Part shown: piece by piece, positions 7,501 to 10,638 of the stretch
Layout: each line of letters begins with the position of its first letter
How positions within the stretch are numbered: the first letter of the stretch is position 1
Assembly: GCA_022360335.1 (NCBI GenBank)
Contig: JAKSCZ010000342.1
Coordinates: forward strand, 1-10,638
DNA length: 10,638 bases
Origin: Pseudomonadota bacterium
Lineage (GTDB): Bacteria > Pseudomonadota > Gammaproteobacteria > Steroidobacterales > Woeseiaceae
Direction: 5' to 3'
Program-made: the position numbers and the translations under genes
The notes under the pieces: model-generated
What the model saw: only the letters and a program-made list of their open reading frames with translations
Databases searched by the model: none
What the model was told of the DNA's origin: nothing

Positions 7501-9846
7501 ATTGCGGCGATGGGCAACCTGAGCCACGAGATCGAGACGCTGTTGATCTCGGTCGACGAAGGCCGGGTCGGGGCGACGCCCGCCATCGAAGATTTGCTGC
7601 AGCAGAGTATCGACGAACTGCATCGCATGCGTGACCTCGTCATTGCGGGCAAGCCGGTGCGCTCGGTGCCCGATCTCGAGAAACGCATCCGGCAGGCGCA
7701 CGCCGGCGTCGAACCCGCGTCCGCACCCGCACCCGAACCTGCACCCGAACCCGCACCCGCACCCGAACCCGCACCCGAACCCGCACCCGCACCCGAACCC
7801 GAACCCGCACCCGAACCCGAACCCGCACCCGCACCCGAACCCGTAGGAGGGCCTTCAGGCCCGACACCCGCAGGAGGGCCTTCAGGCCCGACACCTGCAG
7901 GAGGGCCTTCAGGCCCGACGGAGAGCGGAGCCGAAGCGCCTCCCACGGAATCGCCCGAGCCTGAAGCCGCCCCTTCCCGACCCGAGCCGAAACCCGCCGA
8001 GCTGCGTGCGCTGCGTACGGCCGACCAGCGCCAGGAGTTCGCCCGGGTCGATGCCGACCTGCTCGAGGACCTGCTCAACGCGGCCGGCGAAATCAGCATC
8101 TATCACTCGCGCCTGAACCAGCAGGTGAACTCGTTCAATTTTCACGTCGAGGAACTCGAGCAGACGGTCGTAAGACTCCGGGAGCAACTGCGGAAGCTGG
8201 AGATAGAGACCGAGGCGCAGATCATGCACAGTCACCACGACACGCTGGCGGCAAAAGACTTCGATCCTCTCGAGCTCGACCGCTACTCGAACATCCAGCA
8301 GCTGTCGCGTGCGCTGGCCGAATCGGCGAACGACCTCGGCAGTCTCAAGGATCTGCTGAAGTCGGTCACGAACGAAGCGGAAAGCCTGCTCGTACAGCAG
8401 TCGCGCGTCACGGCCGAATTGCAGGACGGACTCATGCGCACGCGCATGGTGCCGTTCGAGCGCCACGTGCCCCGATTGACCCGCCTCGTGCGCCAGGCCG
8501 CAAAGGAGTCGGGCAAACGAGCCGAACTCGCCGTCGAAGGGGCGTCGGGCGAACTCGACCGGCAGGTTCTCGACAAGATGCTGCCGCCGTTCGAACACAT
8601 GCTGCGAAATGCCGTGGTGCACGGCATCGAGGATCCGGCCGTGCGCCAGAAAGCGGGCAAACCCGCCGTCGGCCGCATCACGATTCGTCTTCATCGCGAG
8701 GGCGCCGAGATGGTCATCGACGTCGCCGACGACGGTGCGGGGCTCGACGTCGAATCGATCCGCCGCAAAGCCTACGAACAGGATCTGCTCACGCCCGAGA
8801 CGACGGTCACGGACGAGGAAATCATGGACCTGATCCTGAAGCCCGGCTTCTCTACGGCGGACTCCGTGACGCAGTCGGCCGGGCGCGGCGTGGGCATGGA
8901 CGTCGCTGCGAACGAGATCAAGAAACTCGGCGGTTCGCTGAGAATCTCCTCGGTTACCGGGCAGGGCACGAATTTCACGGTACGGCTGCCGTTCACGCTG
9001 GCGATTACACAGGCGCTGATCGTGCGCACCGGCGACGAGGTTTACGCGCTGCCGCTGCCGACGGTCGAAGGCGTCGCGCGCATCCCGCGGGGCGAGCTCG
9101 AGAGCCTGCTCGGCCACAGCGAGCCGAGCTACCAGTACGGCGAGCAGGCCTACAAGTTCCGGCACCTCGGCATGTATCTCGACGGGCAGGCGGCCAAGCT
9201 GCCCGAAGACGAGGCATCGATTCCGGTCATCCTCGTGCACGCGGGTGAATACTCGGCGGCGTTGCTCGTCGATGAAATGCTGGCGAGCCGCGAAATCGTG
9301 GTCAAAGCGGTCGGGCCGCAGCTGGCGAGCATCCGCGGTATTTCCGGCGCGACGATTCTCGGCGACGGTCGTATCGTACTGATACTCGACATCCATGCGC
9401 TCGTACGGACGGGGGCGCCGGTCGTCGAGATCAGGAAGGCCGCGCCGGCGCCGGCCGACGACCGGCCGCTCGTGCTGGTCGTCGACGATTCGATTACGGT
9501 GCGTCGCGTCACCGAACGCTTCCTGCAGCGCAACGGGATGCGCGTCGCGACGGCCAAGGACGGGCTCGACGCGATCAGCGTCATGCACGATCACAAACCG
9601 GACGTCATACTGCTCGACATCGAGATGCCGCGCATGGACGGCTACGAGTTCGCGTCGCACGTACGCAATGATCCGCGCGTCGTCGACGTGCCGATCATCA
9701 TGATTACGTCTCGCGCCGGCGACAAGCACCGCGCGCGGGCGATCGAGCTCGGCGTCAACGACTACCTCGGCAAACCGTACCAGGACGCCCAGTTGCTCGA
9801 GGCGATTCGCCGGCAGCTCGAAGAAAAAGGGATAGAATTGCCGTGA
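4558..9846 (+). CDS. chpA: Hybrid histidine kinase ChpA (CheA-type, multi-HPt, with C-terminal receiver)
   Basis: Central kinase of the Pil-Chp pathway, expected to phosphorylate PilG and PilH. The 1,762 residues compare with about 2,470 in P. aeruginosa. The N-terminal half contains up to seven HPt-like four-helix blocks. By manual alignment the His position is H63 (HQACG), then W228, K372 and a Gly near 496 (three degenerate blocks), then H666 (HTLKG), H816 (HTLHG) and H971 (HTLKG). A Pro-rich repeat linker at 1056-1121 follows. The CheA core comes next: dimerisation from about 1160, LMRTRMVPF at 1292-1300, N box with H1347 and N1351, G1 box DVADDGAGLD from 1388, G2 box GRGVGMD at 1442-1448, CheW-like domain about 1480-1625. 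The C-terminal receiver has D1643/D1644, D1687, T1717 and K1739. All catalytic motifs look intact. Start is the ATG at 4558 or the in-frame ATG at 4588. Its last bases overlap chpC. Confidence 0.95.
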   Translation: MTGDTGTHEQMTGDDEGRDAVNALAIVSAELMETIRNAHLALEDCVDGRGGTAALARAADLLHQACGALRITETYGAALLVEEMELCCNFLSALRSDNGREDGLDALTRAMVQLPLYVERLLGGGRDIALVLLPMLNDLRAARGEPLLSEGTLLLLNLSPTRSRDDRAEREGTGEDPVVVARRLRPRFQLALLGWIKGGDVERHLDALARVAAALEHSATRDDMYQLWMVVGGVLESLQNGGLETSVALKRLLGQADRQLKYVIDEGPTAHERHPVDDLLNNLLYYVARSSTAGERIAEIRAAFNLAELMPGDEQVEHAREALSAPSAKLMETVGSAIREDLGRVKDVLDIYVRTGMNKSSELVPQLDQLKKISDTLGVLGLGGLRGDVEGEIERLKSVVEQGGVANETVVLDIASTLLRVEDRLDRQLLRLTLPVESAETESGATPEQREDFRKVAESVMRECIINLARIKETISQSLASDAPSSGLDSVPSLIGGIQAGLLMLDKTRAMGIVERVGCLITAMLNAGGSANLTQRETDRLADAIVSIEYYMETVKAGRSEPWYMLDNAEACLAVLRDVEGRLAEVETEMQSASEQAESQAARMQATEVMPLPVVAPDAEHLDPELLELFIEEAREEIASIQRILPVWIEAPDDLETLITVRRSFHTLKGSGRMVGAERIGEYCWAVENLLNRLINRTLKRTPPMVEFIAQAGTAVPELVEQLEAGTEPESDITLLIARANAFAEGDPNAGVMQVSRPAGEALVEEAPAPEMDPVLYDIFSKETAGHLGVITDYLDACEGGRPPFEVTDKLHRACHTLHGSANMANVERGVAVAAALNRFVRRVYDHKVGFRKSGLDALRDAAQAIATIVGDINKPDRDRADYSALIEHITELANAVQPPSAAARPVAKSPAAPAAPVVELVGEEAEYDAEIAAIFIEESAELLESADNALIEWAKERSSQPMEELKRHLHTLKGGARMAGIAAMGNLSHEIETLLISVDEGRVGATPAIEDLLQQSIDELHRMRDLVIAGKPVRSVPDLEKRIRQAHAGVEPASAPAPEPAPEPAPAPEPAPEPAPAPEPEPAPEPEPAPAPEPVGGPSGPTPAGGPSGPTPAGGPSGPTESGAEAPPTESPEPEAAPSRPEPKPAELRALRTADQRQEFARVDADLLEDLLNAAGEISIYHSRLNQQVNSFNFHVEELEQTVVRLREQLRKLEIETEAQIMHSHHDTLAAKDFDPLELDRYSNIQQLSRALAESANDLGSLKDLLKSVTNEAESLLVQQSRVTAELQDGLMRTRMVPFERHVPRLTRLVRQAAKESGKRAELAVEGASGELDRQVLDKMLPPFEHMLRNAVVHGIEDPAVRQKAGKPAVGRITIRLHREGAEMVIDVADDGAGLDVESIRRKAYEQDLLTPETTVTDEEIMDLILKPGFSTADSVTQSAGRGVGMDVAANEIKKLGGSLRISSVTGQGTNFTVRLPFTLAITQALIVRTGDEVYALPLPTVEGVARIPRGELESLLGHSEPSYQYGEQAYKFRHLGMYLDGQAAKLPEDEASIPVILVHAGEYSAALLVDEMLASREIVVKAVGPQLASIRGISGATILGDGRIVLILDIHALVRTGAPVVEIRKAAPAPADDRPLVLVVDDSITVRRVTERFLQRNGMRVATAKDGLDAISVMHDHKPDVILLDIEMPRMDGYEFASHVRNDPRVVDVPIIMITSRAGDKHRARAIELGVNDYLGKPYQDAQLLEAIRRQLEEKGIELP
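7723..7842 (+). repeat. Hexanucleotide tandem tract encoding (Ala/Glu)-Pro repeats in ChpA
   Basis: Twenty consecutive 6-bp units, each CCC or CCT paired with GCA or GAA, encode alternating Ala-Pro and Glu-Pro dipeptides at ChpA residues 1056-1095. Within it a longer unit of 30 bp (APAPEPAPEP) occurs twice in succession, with further partial copies. The segment lies between the last HPt domain and the kinase core and should form a stiff, extended, negatively charged linker. Because units are multiples of three bases, gain or loss changes linker length without shifting frame. Confidence 0.9.
7843..7920 (+). repeat. Three in-frame copies of a GTAG-type REP-like palindrome in chpA
   Basis: A 27-bp unit starting GGAGGGCCTTCAGGCCCGAC is repeated in tandem at 7846-7872 and 7873-7899, with a third truncated copy at 7900-7920. 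Each holds the palindrome GGGCCT-TC-AGGCCC (7849-7862, 7876-7889, 7903-7916). The first copy is preceded by GT, giving GTAGGAG at 7843-7849; the next two read GCAGGAG. A GTAG head before a short GC-rich hairpin with a TTCA centre and a GAC tail is the pattern I know from REP elements of Pseudomonas, Stenotrophomonas and relatives. Translated, the units give GGPSGPTPA, at ChpA residues 1097-1121 overall. The TCA codons at 7855, 7882 and 7909 are the only TCA, TTA or CTA codons in chpA. The repeat structure is certain; REP ancestry is inferred. Confidence 0.8.
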
Positions 9847-10313
9847 GCGCAGAAAGCAACGAGCTGTACAGCTTGCTGATTCCGCTGGCGGACGAACGGT
9901 TGATCGTGCCCCGCGCCTGCGTCGCGGAAGTCGTGCGCTTCACGAAGCCGCAGCGGGAAGAGGGTGCGCAGGACTGGATGATGGGTACCGTGACCTGGAA
10001 CGGTCGCGCGTTGCCCGTCGTGTCGTTCGAAGGCGCGCTCGGCAAGGACAAGCCGGCGGCAACCGGCCGCACCCGCATCGTCGTCTTTTACGCGAGTACG
10101 GGACGGCTCAAGACCGGTTTCTTCGGCGTGCTGACTCAGGGATTCCCACAGCTCGTACGCGTGAACGAGGACGTGTTGCAGCTGCACACCACCGAAGGCT
10201 GGGCCGAAGGCGCGCCCGTGCACTGCCGCGTCAAGATGATCAACGAGTTCCCGCTGATTCCCGATCTCGAACGGCTCGAGGCAATGCTCGCCAGGGAGTC
10301 GGTGCAGGCCTAA
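9843..10313 (+). CDS. chpC: CheW-like protein ChpC
   Basis: Second CheW-type adaptor of the cluster; in P. aeruginosa ChpC is proposed to connect additional receptors to the Pil-Chp kinase. The 156-residue product opens directly into a CheW-like domain (ELYSLLIPLADERLIVP, CVAEVV, then DWMMGTVTWNGRALPVVSFE) and lacks the long N-terminal extension of PilI. The later strands (TGFFGVLTQGFPQLVRVNED) follow the CheW pattern only loosely, as is usual for ChpC. It begins with GTG overlapping the chpA stop by four bases, with AAGGGA ten bases upstream, so it is translationally coupled to chpA. In Pseudomonas a CheB-like gene, chpB, sits between chpA and chpC; here it is missing. The stop (10311-10313) overlaps that of rsmE on the other strand. 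A generic CheW-like annotation is safe; the name ChpC relies on position and the N-terminal match. Confidence 0.86.
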   Translation: MSAESNELYSLLIPLADERLIVPRACVAEVVRFTKPQREEGAQDWMMGTVTWNGRALPVVSFEGALGKDKPAATGRTRIVVFYASTGRLKTGFFGVLTQGFPQLVRVNEDVLQLHTTEGWAEGAPVHCRVKMINEFPLIPDLERLEAMLARESVQA

Positions 10314-10638
10314 GCCAGGTCACCCCACAACGACTGCAGGATGGCCAGCGCCGCCGCCGCCGCGGTCTCGGTGCGCAGGATGCGCGGACCCACGGACACG
10401 GCCCGGAATCCCGATACGTCGGCATCCTCGTACTCGGTGCTGCTGAAGCCGCCTTCGGGCCCTATCAGCAGACAGACCTTGGTGCCGGGCGCTGCGGTGC
10501 GGGCCAGCGTCGCTGTCGCACCGGGTTTCAGGATCAGGTCGACGTCGACGTCGGCCGGCTTGTCGCCGAACCACTCTTTGAGGGGGAGCGGTGCATCGAT
10601 CAGGGGCAGTCGCGTGCGGCCCGACTGTTCGCAGGCAC
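10310..10638 (-). CDS. rsmE: 16S rRNA (uridine-1498-N3)-methyltransferase RsmE, 5' end outside the window
   Basis: SPOUT-family enzyme that methylates N3 of U1498 in 16S rRNA using S-adenosylmethionine, in the cytosol on the 30S subunit. Only the C-terminal 108 or so residues are present. They contain ACEQSGRTRLPLI, matching the ACEQCGRNRVP segment of E. coli RsmE, then the SAM-binding knot motif LIGPEGGFSSTEYE and the family-typical end GPRILRTETAAAALAILQ. The stop TAG is at 10310-10312 on the minus strand. The gene converges on chpC with a four-base overlap and no room for a terminator. In many gammaproteobacteria rsmE and gshB are close neighbours, and this cluster appears to lie between them. 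A GCG run encodes five Ala near the C-terminus. The family call is secure; gene length cannot be judged. Confidence 0.95.
   Translation of the reverse strand, partial: ACEQSGRTRLPLIDAPLPLKEWFGDKPADVDVDLILKPGATATLARTAAPGTKVCLLIGPEGGFSSTEYEDADVSGFRAVSVGPRILRTETAAAAALAILQSLWGDLA

Noticed and set aside
2626..7701. Minus-strand open frame of 1,691 codons antisense to pilJ and chpA
   Set aside because: Its codons are exact reverse complements of the sense codons. It stays open only because pilJ and chpA avoid TCA, TTA and CTA in this G+C-rich DNA. It crosses a gene boundary, is Arg/Asp/His-rich, has no recognisable domain, and ends upstream exactly at the foreign TCA codons of the repeat.
7909..9729. 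Minus-strand open frame of 606 codons antisense to the ChpA kinase core
   Set aside because: Same cause as the longer antisense frame: mirror of biased codon use over a clear CheA core and receiver.
10320..10574. 84-codon Arg-rich frame on the minus strand
   Set aside because: Out of frame with the clear RsmE C-terminal sequence on the same strand.
1..10638. A wholly new biological system
   Set aside because: Apart from the repeats and the missing adaptation genes, every gene belongs to a known family in a known order; novelty claims are limited to those points.

Overview
The window is G+C-rich (roughly two thirds by eye) and densely coded. It holds almost all of a Pil-Chp chemosensory cluster, the chemotaxis-like pathway that controls type IV pilus twitching motility and surface responses, set between two housekeeping genes, gshB and rsmE. 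Gene content, gene order and protein similarity point to a gammaproteobacterium. As recalled (not searched), Pseudomonas aeruginosa has the same frame: gshB, pilGHIJ(K), chpA(B)C(DE), then rsmE. The shortened gene set and the REP-like repeats suggest a Xanthomonadales-like or related environmental lineage, but this is only an inference.

Layout. On the minus strand at the left end is gshB (43-1017), whose stop codon lies inside a perfect 10-bp inverted repeat. A short divergent intergenic region (1018-1175) leads into a plus-strand run: pilG (1176-1568), pilH (1578-1943), pilI (1945-2499), pilJ (2515-4530), chpA (4558-9846) and chpC (9843-10313). Gaps within the run are 27 bp or less, so it is almost certainly one operon. 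At the right end rsmE runs on the minus strand (10310 to beyond the window edge), convergent with chpC and overlapping it by four bases. No gene-free stretch exceeds 300 bases, and no tRNA, rRNA, CRISPR array or insertion sequence was seen.

How the genes work together. PilJ is the membrane chemoreceptor. PilI and ChpC are CheW-type couplers linking receptor to the hybrid histidine kinase ChpA. ChpA phosphorylates the stand-alone receivers PilG and PilH, which set pilus extension and retraction and, in studied species, cAMP level. The adaptation enzymes PilK (CheR-like) and ChpB (CheB-like) are absent from this locus.

Most unusual point. The linker of ChpA before the kinase core is built from two kinds of DNA repeat: a 120-bp alternating (Ala/Glu)-Pro tract, and directly after it three in-frame copies of a 27-bp unit containing a GTAG-type, REP-like palindrome. 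The three Ser codons in those copies are the only TCA, TTA or CTA codons in the whole 1,762-codon gene. This suggests that a non-coding repetitive element was captured and amplified inside a signalling gene.
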